A stretch of 41,419 nucleotides of DNA from Gammaproteobacteria bacterium (GCA_030065815.1 JASJCU010000022.1:1-41419); one strand, 5' to 3'. Shown: positions 11,901 to 20,525, counted from the first letter of the stretch. Notes: generated by a model from the sequence alone, not told the origin. Numbers and translations: made by a program.

Positions 11901-14900
11901 CTGGCGATCGGCTACGGCTATAGCAAGAACAGCCTGAAAGTGGATTTCGCCGGGGAGCTGATACTGTCCGAGCAGCTGATCGACGACGCCGACACGTCCG
12001 ACCGCTTCGGCGCCGGCATCCGCCTGCCGCGCAACAGCAAACTGAAGTTCAAGCTCGACCTGATCCCGATCGTGCTCGGCGAGGTCGATTTCGTGATCCC
12101 GCTGGTCGCGTTCGACATCGACCTGCGCAGCGACGGCGGGCTGCCTGCCCCGGCAGAAGGCCCGTGCCGTCCCGCCTGGGACGGCCTGCAATTGCACGTG
12201 CCCGGGGTCGTGCGCGCCGATCTCAAGCGCTACGCGCTGTCGCCGTTCTTCGGCCCGCTGCCGGCGCCCAACTTCGAGTACGCGTTCGATGTCGAGCTCG
12301 GCAACGACGACCTCGGCCTGCGCCACGTCGCCGACTACCGCGTGATCACGCCGCTCGGCGGCACGCTACCGATACCGTTCCTCGCCGACACCGTGCCGTT
12401 CTTCGAGCGCTACTGCATGCAGCTGCAGCTCGCCGGCTTCGGCCTGCGCTTCGACCTGGCACGGCCGTTCCCGAAACCGGGGCCGCTGTTGATCTTCGAG
12501 CTCCTCGGATTCCTGTCCGACCCGACGGTACCGATCGACCCGAACGGACAGATCGCGGCACTGATGTATGCCGAACTGCACGACGCGCGGATCGACGTGC
12601 CGGCACCGGTGCTGGCGCTGTTCCCGGCCGCCGGGCAGGTCAGCAACCGCTCGTTCGCGGCCCGCGTCGACGTCACGACCGTGATCGCGCTGTTCCGGCA
12701 GCTGCAGGGCATGATCACGCAGTTGCGCGAGCGTGTCGCCGACAGCACGCTGAGCGCAGCCGATCTGCTGCAGGACCTCGCCGACGACCCGCCGTCGCTG
12801 GCGATCGGCGACATGCTCGCCGCGCTGCCGGCCACGCTGCGCACACTCGAGGTCGACGGCCGTTTCCTGCATTTCGATGCCAGCGCGACCTTTTTCCTGG
12901 CGCTCGCCGGCGACATCGACGCCGCCTATGGCGACCCCGCCGAAGCGGCGCCGCCGCCACCGCCGGCGCCGGCCTACCAGCTCGTCTACGCGAACGATTT
13001 CAGCACCACGACCCTGCCCGGCTGGCAGCGCTTCAACCACGGTCTCAAGCGCGGCAAGGGCAACTGGCGGGCCAGCCAGGGCCAGCTGACGCAGAACCGG
13101 AACGTCGGCGACAACTCCTACGCACGCTACGGCACGATGCTGGTCTACACGGCCGAGGACATCGGCGACCTGCGCCTGCTGGTCACCGCGAGTTCGACCG
13201 ACAACGACGGCCTGGGTGTCGTGTTTCACGTCCAGGACGCGCGCACCTTCTACCGTTTCCGCATGACCGAGGAGCAGAACGAATGGCGCCTCGACAAGCT
13301 GGTCGACGGCAGAGTCACGACATTGTTCAGCGACGCGCGCCAGTTCGCCCGCAACACCCGTTACGACATCCGCGTCGAGGCCACGAGCCTCGCCGGCAGC
13401 AGCGCCGGGCTCGCGCGCAATCTCGACACACGCGACCTGACGCGGCGCGCGCGGCCGATCGACATCGACGGCCTGCTCGACGTCGGCCGCGGCGGGCCGG
13501 AGTCGCGCACCCGCATCCGCATCTGGGTCAACGGTGCCGCCTGGTGCGACGTCGACGACGGCGACGCCGCGCTGACCCACGGCGCGATCGGTCTCGACAG
13601 CTGGTGGAATACCGGCGCGCATTTCGACGACCTGCAGTTGTTCGCCCGCTGGCAGCCCGAGCTGACGCTCGGCGAGGCAGTGGACCCCGGCCTGCTGATG
13701 CCGCTGAGCGAGGTGCTGTCACCGGGGTCGGCCGAGCTGCCGCCGGCGATTGCGGGCTTCTCGCGCCAGGACATCAACGCCGCGCTGAGTGGCGCGCCCG
13801 GGTTTGCGGTCGTCGTCGCCGCACGCGTCAGGCTGGCGGGCAGCCAGCTCGCGGGCATGCTCGGCTGGATCGCCAGCGACGGCAGCTACCGCCTGGTCTC
13901 GCGGTTGAACGTGCCGGCGCTGCAGCTCGACATCGCCGGGATCACGCTACCGCTGCCGCTCGAGGTCAGCGGCCGCCTCACGCTCGATGGCCGCAGCGCC
14001 GGCGCCGACTCGTATGTCGAGGTCCGCGCCGACGTGCACGGCGACTGGACCGTCCTCCCCGGTGCACCCGGGCAGGGTGCGATTGCCCGCGTGCTGGTCG
14101 GCACAGCGAGCGACCCGGTAGCGCTGCGTCTCGCGTCGGACCGCGAGTTCGCAGTCGCCGGCAGCGCCGAGCTGCGGTTGTTCGACGACCAGGTGGTCGT
14201 GCACGGCGATATCGACGTCAGCCATGCGCATGCCGCGATCGCTGGCGAGCTGACCTTCATGCCGGAGGTCTACGTCGCCGGCCAGCGGCTGGTCGCGATC
14301 GACGCCGACGTGCATGGCCGCATCGGCCCCGGCCGGCTGCTGGAGCTGCACGGCAGCGGCAGCCTGTCGCTGTTCGGCCGCGCTTTCTCGGCGGGCACGC
14401 TGCGACTGGCCGAGCGGGTCGTCGAACTGAGCGCCGAGATAGGCGCGACGTCGCGGGTCGGAAGCTGGTCACCGGCCGGGCTGCCGCTGAAGCAGATCCG
14501 CATGTCGCTGCACGGTCGCATCGACTTCCGCGCACCGCAAGCGGCGCTCGCACTCAGCGGCGACGGCGGCTTCAAGCTGCATGGCGCGCAGATCGAGGGC
14601 GCCTGCCGCATCGAGACGCGCGGCAGCGACTGGCTGATCGGCGCTAGCGGGCGCTTGTTCTGGCAGGGCCGCAACTGGCTCGACGGCTCGCTGTTGTTGA
14701 CCGACGGGCGTATCGAGCTCAGTGGACGCGCGGATTTCGCCATCCGTCTGACGCCGACCCAGCTCCCTGCCGGCGTGGAGATCGCCGGGCTGCACCTGCA
14801 TGCCGCGGTATCCGGCCGCTTCACGCTGAACGCCGCGGGCCAGTTGCTCGACTGGTCGTTCGATCTCGACTGGCAGTTGGCCGTGCGCCTGCCCGGCACC

Positions 14901-15488
14901 GACGGCAAGCAGGCGCTGCCGATTGCGACCCAGCAACTCAAGGTCAATGGCAGCCACGCGGCCAGCGACGGCCCGTTCGACCTGGTCGATCTGGTCACGT
15001 TCAACGGCCTGACGCTGTTCGATCTCGCCCAGTTCGAGATCCCGGTGCCGACGCTCGACACCGACGGCGGCCAGGCAATCTACCTGCGTAACGGCCTGAC
15101 GATTGACGTCGACGAAGACGGCGGCTCGGTCACCTACCTGACCCCGATAGCCCCGGACGACGACGCCGAGCCGGCATTCGTGATTCCCGGCATCATCAGC
15201 TTCTACGAGGAAGAGACCGACGTCGATATGCCCGCCCTGACCTTGCCGGTGCCGGTGCTGTCGACGCAGGGAGACAGCTCGTCTCTGCTGTTCCGCGTCC
15301 CCGACCTGACGACGACCCATGTGCCTCTCGGACAGATCCGTTTCGACAACACGGCGTTCAGCCTCAAGCTCGCGTGGCACGACGGCAAGATCGGCGTACG
15401 CATCAGCGGCGAGGACACCTTCGTGCCGTTCGCGAACAACCTGTTCCTCGGCATCATCGTCACGCTCGGCAGTGCGACCGGATCGTAG
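8907..15488 (+). CDS. Giant beta-rich protein (2193 aa) with an internal LamG/ConA-like domain
   Basis: A 2193-residue acidic protein that I cannot assign to a known function. Most of it is repeated alternation of short beta strands and Gly/Asp turns. A Pro-rich linker (PPPPPAPA, about residues 1348-1355) introduces a segment of about 220 residues (1357-1575) that resembles a concanavalin/LamG-type jelly roll. It begins YANDFSTTTLPGW, runs through GVVFHVQDARTFYRFRM and ends FDDLQLFARW. After it, units containing G-R-I/L strands recur, reminiscent of AsmA/TamB-like or beta-solenoid repeats. There is no signal peptide, transmembrane helix or obvious catalytic motif. The ATG at 8907 overlaps the preceding stop (ATGA). 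Coupling to an OmpA-domain gene suggests a surface or cell-envelope assembly, but neither protein has a classical export signal. Confidence 0.75.
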   Translation: MSTDALNALQNLSSTVDLGPLQPLLDTLLGDVAAHLEVADFFESDEDGLTSYTLVVGVRQSILFDIPGFSDIQLGVVRDSDDDMPLILGELVVAGAPPRVAIRHFPLRVVIDNPLLLPVADDGDDAPALGGFSFEIEGALSIDASLEIAAELQGLSLPPFTIVGTGLLLGLDECRLITRDADVDDDITALGFDTAFRGFHAASAQCYWDIPFQPAGAELPGLRADLTNLALGNQGLSVAAALSWAVVHDGEAFDGAQTEILGELFGWEFAFEQFELVVERNVPIGTSAGGYLRVPFLGQILHATLGYRDDGEQAYRFNLLLEQAGGPAVDIPLGHPDYALQIADTRLEGMFTSSGEFDIDGRADIGLALPGLAVNATAAEFGIEHGVAQDVLRLNLEQVEIGDFGQVEQAQLIAVFGADDSGGYAPLMLELIASMQWQDIADRIHIDDTLPLLPMPPDDAEVTLHASWLGDTMQLSIEAALDDVDRLWRFLPDAARPRVSDASIDIALTLNGSAFDGEVGLAFDLTVPDLATLAPLQAAGLADAVRIDTGNADGVVHLRFAAAFDDDGAASLSAALDDPLALALQLPGIPLPEPPVQIAVTDVGIELSADGSDVTGILRLGGDFALHPILPDTALGAAPPLITQQLDRLLDLARQVDLVGSATLELGVDGDNAWFATECRFSEAGLEIDLFDMLAGTLTGGSDAFASDSASEIDLDIDVAIELSRIALSIGSPTPSGDGVPFAFGIATTLAFAGQTADLVFELTDAGLSFGLDRLRIPIAIPKLPLKRADLDRLRDLSGHWDYPGRWQAVIEPELDSTIDDGNRELDDALEVLQQYRDDGIDGYDRFALEFRTIPAIQKRLFDVVGRKFLYQAALAVHQMLGRLGVEGSQQTYQQSVEIYQDVVDIVFGSLHVDSALLFEISDVRVVLPFNDPSDIRVEGGAAITGFVPDDPLAPLGDLVFKLGISTDAIYFAVEGGAAPIALPDFGRYPGSAVHLDRLAIGYGYSKNSLKVDFAGELILSEQLIDDADTSDRFGAGIRLPRNSKLKFKLDLIPIVLGEVDFVIPLVAFDIDLRSDGGLPAPAEGPCRPAWDGLQLHVPGVVRADLKRYALSPFFGPLPAPNFEYAFDVELGNDDLGLRHVADYRVITPLGGTLPIPFLADTVPFFERYCMQLQLAGFGLRFDLARPFPKPGPLLIFELLGFLSDPTVPIDPNGQIAALMYAELHDARIDVPAPVLALFPAAGQVSNRSFAARVDVTTVIALFRQLQGMITQLRERVADSTLSAADLLQDLADDPPSLAIGDMLAALPATLRTLEVDGRFLHFDASATFFLALAGDIDAAYGDPAEAAPPPPPAPAYQLVYANDFSTTTLPGWQRFNHGLKRGKGNWRASQGQLTQNRNVGDNSYARYGTMLVYTAEDIGDLRLLVTASSTDNDGLGVVFHVQDARTFYRFRMTEEQNEWRLDKLVDGRVTTLFSDARQFARNTRYDIRVEATSLAGSSAGLARNLDTRDLTRRARPIDIDGLLDVGRGGPESRTRIRIWVNGAAWCDVDDGDAALTHGAIGLDSWWNTGAHFDDLQLFARWQPELTLGEAVDPGLLMPLSEVLSPGSAELPPAIAGFSRQDINAALSGAPGFAVVVAARVRLAGSQLAGMLGWIASDGSYRLVSRLNVPALQLDIAGITLPLPLEVSGRLTLDGRSAGADSYVEVRADVHGDWTVLPGAPGQGAIARVLVGTASDPVALRLASDREFAVAGSAELRLFDDQVVVHGDIDVSHAHAAIAGELTFMPEVYVAGQRLVAIDADVHGRIGPGRLLELHGSGSLSLFGRAFSAGTLRLAERVVELSAEIGATSRVGSWSPAGLPLKQIRMSLHGRIDFRAPQAALALSGDGGFKLHGAQIEGACRIETRGSDWLIGASGRLFWQGRNWLDGSLLLTDGRIELSGRADFAIRLTPTQLPAGVEIAGLHLHAAVSGRFTLNAAGQLLDWSFDLDWQLAVRLPGTDGKQALPIATQQLKVNGSHAASDGPFDLVDLVTFNGLTLFDLAQFEIPVPTLDTDGGQAIYLRNGLTIDVDEDGGSVTYLTPIAPDDDAEPAFVIPGIISFYEEETDVDMPALTLPVPVLSTQGDSSSLLFRVPDLTTTHVPLGQIRFDNTAFSLKLAWHDGKIGVRISGEDTFVPFANNLFLGIIVTLGSATGS

Positions 15489-15504
15489 CGTTACGGGCCG
15501 GGGC

Positions 15505-15520
15505 GTCGGCGCACGCCGAC
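15505..15520. terminator. Hairpin between convergent operons
   Basis: GTCGGCG (15505-15511) and CGCCGAC (15514-15520) form a perfect 7-bp inverted repeat with only CA between, in the 47-nt gap between the giant-protein gene and the opposing coiled-coil gene. It lacks a U-tract. Its position suits a shared terminator. Confidence 0.35.
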
Positions 15521-15535
15521 AGCCTGCGAAGCGGA

Positions 15536-16975
15536 TCAGAACCCGCCGCCGGTGCGAAAGCCCCCGCCGCCGCCACGGCCACCGAAACCGCCACGACCGA
15601 TACCGCCGATGATGTCGCCGAGGTCGCCGAGACCGCCCTTCCAGACCGTACCGCGGCCGAACCCGCCCGAGCCGAAACCCGGATCCGATCGCCGCGCACG
15701 ATAGCGTTGGTGTTCGCGCAGGACTTTCCACAGCGTACCGCGATCGAGTATGCCGGCGAGGAACTCCTTGAGCAGCATCGGCACGATCGCATCGTTGGTG
15801 AACACCGAGCCGGCGCGGTCATAGCGGTTGCGCTTGAAGTCGACGCGGATCTGCTCGAGCTCGATGACGCGGTCGCGATGCTGTTTGAGGGCGCTGCGCA
15901 GGCCGTCGATGCGCGCCTCGGTCTGCAGGCGTTCGTCGTCACGGTCGAGCATGCGGCCGACGACGAGATCGTCGTCCGGATACGGCGTACGCAGTGCTGC
16001 CTCACGCAGCTCGACCAGCCCGTCGCGGCGGAACTCGCGGGCGAGGAACTCGACCGCCTGGCGCATCTGTTCGTCCTCGCCCGCCGCATACGCGGCGATC
16101 TGTTCGAGCAGCATTGCATGGCGCCGTTCGCGTTCCTCGATCATGTTGTCGATGTCATCGAGTGCGCGTTGTTCAGCGGCGACCCGCGCGTCGAGTGCCG
16201 GTATCCCGTCGGCTGCACGCGCGGCGTCATCGCGTTCGCGCAGGGTCGCGAACTCGCCGTCCGCGACTGTCCTGAGGTTCGCGGCGTGCTCGTCGAGGCG
16301 GGCGGGAATCTCGTTGAGGCGCGCATAGTTGGCACGGGCATCGGCGTAGCCGATCAGGCGTGCGACCTTGCCGTCGAGCCAGCGCACCAGGCCGCTTGCC
16401 GCGTAGGCCGGCAGGCCGTAGGACCGTTCCCAGAGGTAGGTGAACAACGGGTCGTTCTGGTAGGCCCGCCCTTTCTGCTCGCGCTCCTCGGCACTGCGCG
16501 CGGCCTTGTCGGCCGCGTGCCTGGCCTTGCGCTCGGCGTCTTCGGCGCGCGTGCGCTGTGCCTGATACTGCGGATCGGCTTCGAGCGCGCGCTGGGTGAC
16601 CTGCTCGGCCTCGTCGACGGCCGCGACCGCGGCATCGAGTCGCGCGGCCTGTTCGCGGCGCCGCGCCTCGTGGGTGTCGCGCAGCGCCTGGTTCTCGTCG
16701 GCCGAACGCTTCAGCTCGTCGAACGCCTCGGTGCGTTTTTCCAACAGCGCGATGACCTGGCGTTCGGCGGCATCGAGGTGCTCGATGACGTCGCGTTCGC
16801 GCAGCTCGTCGACGCGGATCCGGGCCAGCGCGCGGTAGTCGTCGGCCTGCGCCTGCTGCAATGCCAGCACGCGTTCCGACGCCTCGGTGACCTGCTGCTG
16901 CACCGCGGCGATCTCGGCACGCGCCGCGTTCAGCGACTGGTCGATCGAGCCGAGTGCCTGACGTCCGGATATCAC
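15536..16975 (-). CDS. Coiled-coil protein with glycine-rich C-terminus
   Basis: A 479-residue protein of unknown function. Long heptad-like, Ala/Glu/Arg-rich stretches (about 5-140 and 200-400) predict extended coiled coils. They are interrupted by a more hydrophobic aromatic segment (FTYLWERSYGLPAYAASGLVRWLDG). The last 45 residues are almost entirely Gly, Phe and Arg (GGFGGRGGGGGF). The GTG at 16975 is chosen because GAGGGCGG lies just upstream and the preceding gene's stop is 10 nt away. The longer open frame to 17206 overlaps that gene and is Arg/Ser-rich noise. It is the last gene of a three-gene minus-strand operon. The low-complexity tail suggests surface display or assembly. Confidence 0.72.
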   Translation of the reverse strand: MISGRQALGSIDQSLNAARAEIAAVQQQVTEASERVLALQQAQADDYRALARIRVDELRERDVIEHLDAAERQVIALLEKRTEAFDELKRSADENQALRDTHEARRREQAARLDAAVAAVDEAEQVTQRALEADPQYQAQRTRAEDAERKARHAADKAARSAEEREQKGRAYQNDPLFTYLWERSYGLPAYAASGLVRWLDGKVARLIGYADARANYARLNEIPARLDEHAANLRTVADGEFATLRERDDAARAADGIPALDARVAAEQRALDDIDNMIEERERRHAMLLEQIAAYAAGEDEQMRQAVEFLAREFRRDGLVELREAALRTPYPDDDLVVGRMLDRDDERLQTEARIDGLRSALKQHRDRVIELEQIRVDFKRNRYDRAGSVFTNDAIVPMLLKEFLAGILDRGTLWKVLREHQRYRARRSDPGFGSGGFGRGTVWKGGLGDLGDIIGGIGRGGFGGRGGGGGFRTGGGF

Positions 16976-16985
16976 GCTGCCGCCC

Positions 16986-17903
16986 TCACCATCGCGTAAT
17001 CGCACCGCCGCTGGTCGGCAGCTCGTACTCGGGACGCAGGAAGCCCGGCTTCTTGTAGCCGAAACGGTCGTTGGCGACGATACCGTCGTCCTGCTTGTCG
17101 CGTTTGACGGCCTCGAACAGCGCCTCATCGACGCGCAGCGCCCAGGCGTCGACGGTCTCGGTCTCGCCGGTTTCCTCGTTCTCGACCGGCACCTCCAGGC
17201 GTTCACCGGTCGGCGTCACGGCCTCGACGACGATGTAGTAGTTGCGCGCGTTCACGTTGACGTCGGGGACCCGCCAGACACCGGTGCGCTGGCCGGGCCG
17301 GTTGACGATCTGCACGACGTACTCCTGGCGCAGCAGCGCCGCGAGCTGATCGAGGCGCGCGATCGCCGCGCGGGCGGCGTCGCTGTCGTCGCGCTCGATC
17401 GCGGCGCGCCCGCCGTCGAAGACCTGGCGCGTGATCGCACGCGCATGCTCAGAGCGCGCCAGCGCCTGGACCTCGGTGTGGCGCGCCGCGAGGTCCTCCG
17501 GCAGGGCCCGCTCCGGCACCACGAACGCGAAGAAGTTGACCGCGAGCGCCAGCAGCGCCGCCGCGGCGCCACCGCCGACCCATTTGCCCCAGCTGCCGCG
17601 GCGCACGTAGATCAACGCCAGGCGACGGGCGAAGCCCGACGGCGCCGGCTGGTAGGTGAATCGATCCTCCTCGAGCGCGGCCACGCCCTGCTCGATGACG
17701 TGGTCGGGTACGTCGATGCCCTGCTGCGCGTAGATGCGCCTCAGGCGCTGCTTCAGGTCCTGCTCGCGCCCGGCCTCGTCGAGTTCGCGCGCGACCAGCC
17801 GCTCGCGCCGTCGCAGGGTGTCGACGACATCCATCGCCAGCATGATGTCGTCGAGCGGCGGCCGCTCCGCGCTGCCGCCGGTCAGCGGCGCTGCATCGCT
17901 CAT
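16986..17903 (-). CDS. Single-pass membrane protein (DUF6384-like), middle of a coiled-coil operon
   Basis: A 305-residue protein. An N-terminal cytoplasmic region (1-100) is predominantly helical, with an LDDIMLAMDVVDTLRRRERLV segment and a YAQQGIDVPDHVIEQGV segment. One transmembrane helix follows (about 107-129, KWVGGGAAAALLALAVNFF), then an outer helical stretch and a beta-rich C-terminal part (NYYIVVEAVTPTGERLEVP...). The layout reminds me of proteins annotated DUF6384, but I cannot confirm this. Its ATG overlaps the upstream gene's stop (ATGA, 17900-17903), so the two are translationally coupled. It is likely the membrane anchor of a complex with its two coiled-coil neighbours. Confidence 0.72.
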   Translation of the reverse strand: MSDAAPLTGGSAERPPLDDIMLAMDVVDTLRRRERLVARELDEAGREQDLKQRLRRIYAQQGIDVPDHVIEQGVAALEEDRFTYQPAPSGFARRLALIYVRRGSWGKWVGGGAAAALLALAVNFFAFVVPERALPEDLAARHTEVQALARSEHARAITRQVFDGGRAAIERDDSDAARAAIARLDQLAALLRQEYVVQIVNRPGQRTGVWRVPDVNVNARNYYIVVEAVTPTGERLEVPVENEETGETETVDAWALRVDEALFEAVKRDKQDDGIVANDRFGYKKPGFLRPEYELPTSGGAITRW

Positions 17904-19084
17904 GCCTTGAGCTCGAGCGAAAGCCCCTTGCCCTCCTCGGCGAGGCGCGCCAGCTCGCGCTTGCCCTGCTCGACGGCGTCACGGATCTCCTGCGCATTGG
18001 CCGTGGCCAACTGGCGCATTTCGGCGATGATCTCGTGCGAGCGTGCCTGCCAGGTCACGACCGCGTCGACCAGCTTCTTGACCGACTCGGCGCGGATCGT
18101 CGGCCCGTAGCCGGCCCGGATCGCGGCATCCTGTACCTTGTTGCCGATATCGGCGAGGTCCTCGAGCGACTGGCTGACGCCCTCCTTCATCGCCTCGATG
18201 GTCTGCGTCCCTTCGTGCAGACCGAACATGCCGGTGAACGACGCGCTCAGCGCCGTCAGCACGACCTCGTTGGTACCGAAGAAGGTCACGGCCTGGCCGT
18301 AGACCCGCTCCTTGGCCGTCGTCGTCTGCAGCAGCCGCGCCATGACGACCTCCGACGTGTTGTAGCTGACCGTCAGGTTGTCGGACAGGTCCTTGGCGAT
18401 CTGGTAGCGCTTGTCCTCGTTCTGCAACGCGCGGACCTTCTCGTCGCGCGCCATCTCGAGGCGTGCACGCTCGGCCGCGTCGTCGCCGCTGTACGCCTCG
18501 ACGGTCTGCATCGCGTCGCCGAGGTCCTGCTTGGCCGCGGCGAGGCGCTCCTCGCCCTTCTTCAAGACCTCGAGCGCGAGAACCTCGGACTGCTTCAGCG
18601 CGCCGCGGAAGTCCTGGTAGGCCTCGAGGATCTTGTTCTCGCGCTGGATCTGGTCGTTGGTCGACGCGGTGACGTCGAGGTAGGTCTGCTTGATGTCGTC
18701 GAAACGGCTCGCGATGTCGCCGCGCGTCACCTTCATCCAGACGTTGCTGATGCGCTCGAAGGTGTCGATCTTGCCGTCTTCAATTTGTTCGACCATCTTC
18801 TTAGCATCTTCCCTTATGCTATTGAATGAATTCGTTATCTCTTCGTAACGTTCGCCAATCTCCATGGCCTGAACCTGCTCGCGCACGACGTCGTTGAACA
18901 ACGAGGCCTTGTCGAGCGTGCGGGCAATCGCGGCGACCCGTTCCTCGTCGAGGTCGGAGATCAGGTTCAGCAACACGATGATCGGCGCCTCCTCGCCGCT
19001 GCCGTCGCTGGGCACCAGGCCCATGTCATGCAATGCCGTCATCGCCTTGTCGAGATACTGCATCGGGCTGATCGTCGAATTCAT
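17900..19084 (-). CDS. Coiled-coil cytoplasmic protein of unknown function
   Basis: A 394-residue, almost wholly helical, acidic protein with no signal peptide or membrane segment. Its sequence (QYLDKAMTALHDMGLVP at the N-terminus, long KQSEVLALEVLKKGEERLAAAKQD-like helices in the middle) predicts an elongated bundle. It is distantly reminiscent of TelA-type or septation-ring-like coiled-coil proteins, but I see no diagnostic motif. The ATG at 19084 has a strong AAGGAG about 6 nt upstream and is preferred to the 72-residue-longer Arg-rich frame. It is first in the three-gene operon and coupled to the membrane-protein gene. A patch of codons atypical for the gene lies at about 18777-18865. Confidence 0.75.
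   Translation of the reverse strand: MNSTISPMQYLDKAMTALHDMGLVPSDGSGEEAPIIVLLNLISDLDEERVAAIARTLDKASLFNDVVREQVQAMEIGERYEEITNSFNSIREDAKKMVEQIEDGKIDTFERISNVWMKVTRGDIASRFDDIKQTYLDVTASTNDQIQRENKILEAYQDFRGALKQSEVLALEVLKKGEERLAAAKQDLGDAMQTVEAYSGDDAAERARLEMARDEKVRALQNEDKRYQIAKDLSDNLTVSYNTSEVVMARLLQTTTAKERVYGQAVTFFGTNEVVLTALSASFTGMFGLHEGTQTIEAMKEGVSQSLEDLADIGNKVQDAAIRAGYGPTIRAESVKKLVDAVVTWQARSHEIIAEMRQLATANAQEIRDAVEQGKRELARLAEEGKGLSLELKA
18777..18865. other. AT-rich, rare-codon patch inside a GC-rich gene
   Basis: About 90 nt encoding roughly IGERYEEITNSFNSIREDAKKMVEQIED use ATA (twice), AGG, AAT (twice), TCA, GCT, CAA and ATT. The flanking codons of the same gene are nearly all G/C-ending. The reading frame is intact and the protein composition does not change in style. 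Confidence 0.7.
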
Positions 19085-19187
19085 CTCGGCTCCTTGTCGA
19101 GTCGCAGTGGGTGCATACGGGCGCCGCTGGCGCCGGCGTAACCGGCATTGTTGTCGATGGGTATCCGCCGCCGGGCTGCGGAAGCCA

Positions 19188-19193
19188 ATCCTA
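19188..19193 (-). promoter_or_regulatory. Possible -10 element of the coiled-coil operon
   Basis: TAGGAT on the minus strand, within CGGCTAGGATTGG, lies about 105 nt before the operon's first ATG (19084). No convincing -35. Transcription could also read through from moeA just upstream. Confidence 0.25.
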
Positions 19194-19241
19194 GCCGATT
19201 GCCGCGCGCCGGGTCGCGGCCTCGACCGAGTCCGACGGCGC

Positions 19242-20516
19242 TCACAGCAGCGTCGAGAATGGCTCGACGGCCACCGTTTCACCGGCGTCGACGCCGCCAC
19301 ATGCCTCGTCGAGCAGGATCAGGCAGTTGGCGCGACTCATCGACGTCAGGATCCCGGAGCCCTGTGCGCCGGACGGGCGCACCGACAGGCCGCCGTCGTC
19401 ATCACGCTGCAGAATGCCGCGCACGAACTCGAAGCGCCCCGGCTTCTTCTTCAGTGACTTGGCGCTGCGTGCCGGCACGACGAGACGTTGCGGCCAGCCG
19501 GCACCGGCCAGCATCGACAGCGCCGGCCGAACGAACTGCTGAAAGGTCAACATCACCGCGACCGGGTTACCCGGCAGGCCGAAGAACAGGGCGTCGCCGA
19601 GGCGGCCGAACGTCAGCGGCCGTCCCGGCTTCATCGCGATGGTCCAGAACGACATCTCGCCCGATTCGCTGAGGATCCGCTTGGTGTAGTCGGCCTCGCC
19701 GACCGAGACACCGCCGGACGTGATGACGACGTCGGCGATCGCCGCGGCAGACGCGAACGCCGCCGCCAGTGCATCCGGATCGTCACCGACGACGCCGAGG
19801 TCGGTGATATCGGCGCCGGACTCGGTCAGCATCGCGAACAGCGTGTAGCGATTGCTGTCGTAGATCTCGCCTTCACCGAGGGTCTCACCGAGCGAGCGCA
19901 GTTCGTCGCCGGTAGAGAAGAACGCCACGCGCGGACGCCTTACGACACGCAGCTCGGCAAACCCCAGCGACGCGAGTACGCCGATATCGGCGGCGCCCAG
20001 CCTGCGCCCGGCTGCGAACACGCAGTCCCCGCGGGTGATGTCCTCGCCGGCCCGGCGGACGTTCTGTCCGGCGCGGTGCCGGGCGTCGATGCGCACGACA
20101 CCGTCGCCGATGACCTCGACCTGCTCCTGCATAACCACGGTGTCGGTGCCGGCCGGCATCGGCGCACCGGTCATGATGCGCACGCATTCCCCGCTGGCGC
20201 ATGCGCCGGTCGATCGCTGTCCGGCCATGACCGTCGCACTGACCCGGTAGTCACGCACGCCCGCTGGCGGCAGTTCCGCACCGGCCAGGGCATAGCCGTC
20301 CATCGCCGAGTTGGTATGGCTGGGCACGTCGATCGGCGAGATACAGTCAGTGGCCAACACGCGGCCGAGGCCGGCGCGCACCGGCACCGATTCGTGGTCG
20401 ACGAGCGGCGACAGCGCAGCGCGGATCGCGGCACGCGCCTGCTCGACGGTCAGGGAGTTGTCGTCGCTGGCATCGGCACAGGAGGGCTGTGTGTCAACCC
20501 GTTTCTCGTTCACCAC
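19242..20516 (-). CDS. moeA: Molybdopterin molybdenumtransferase MoeA
   Basis: A 424-residue MoeA that inserts molybdate (or, here perhaps, tungstate) into adenylated molybdopterin. Family signatures are all present: SAMDGYA (70-76), RIMTGAPMPAG (113-123), STGDEL (201-206), TSGGVSVGEADYTK (266-279), MKPGRP (295-300), FFGLPGNPVAV (311-321), and the domain IV GSGILTSMSRAN near the C-terminus. Two consecutive GTG codons (20516 and 20513) begin the gene. A TAAAGG ribosome binding site upstream overlaps the stop codon of mobB, so it is the end gene of the tupABC-mobA-mobB-moeA operon. The length is normal. The unusual feature is the company: a tungstate rather than a molybdate transporter. Confidence 0.95.
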   Translation of the reverse strand: MVNEKRVDTQPSCADASDDNSLTVEQARAAIRAALSPLVDHESVPVRAGLGRVLATDCISPIDVPSHTNSAMDGYALAGAELPPAGVRDYRVSATVMAGQRSTGACASGECVRIMTGAPMPAGTDTVVMQEQVEVIGDGVVRIDARHRAGQNVRRAGEDITRGDCVFAAGRRLGAADIGVLASLGFAELRVVRRPRVAFFSTGDELRSLGETLGEGEIYDSNRYTLFAMLTESGADITDLGVVGDDPDALAAAFASAAAIADVVITSGGVSVGEADYTKRILSESGEMSFWTIAMKPGRPLTFGRLGDALFFGLPGNPVAVMLTFQQFVRPALSMLAGAGWPQRLVVPARSAKSLKKKPGRFEFVRGILQRDDDGGLSVRPSGAQGSGILTSMSRANCLILLDEACGGVDAGETVAVEPFSTLL

Positions 20517-20525
20517 GTTCGGCCT

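Noticed and set aside
17900-19084. Firm TelA (toxic anion resistance) assignment for the helical coiled-coil protein
   Set aside because: Only the general helical character agrees; no family-specific motif is visible.
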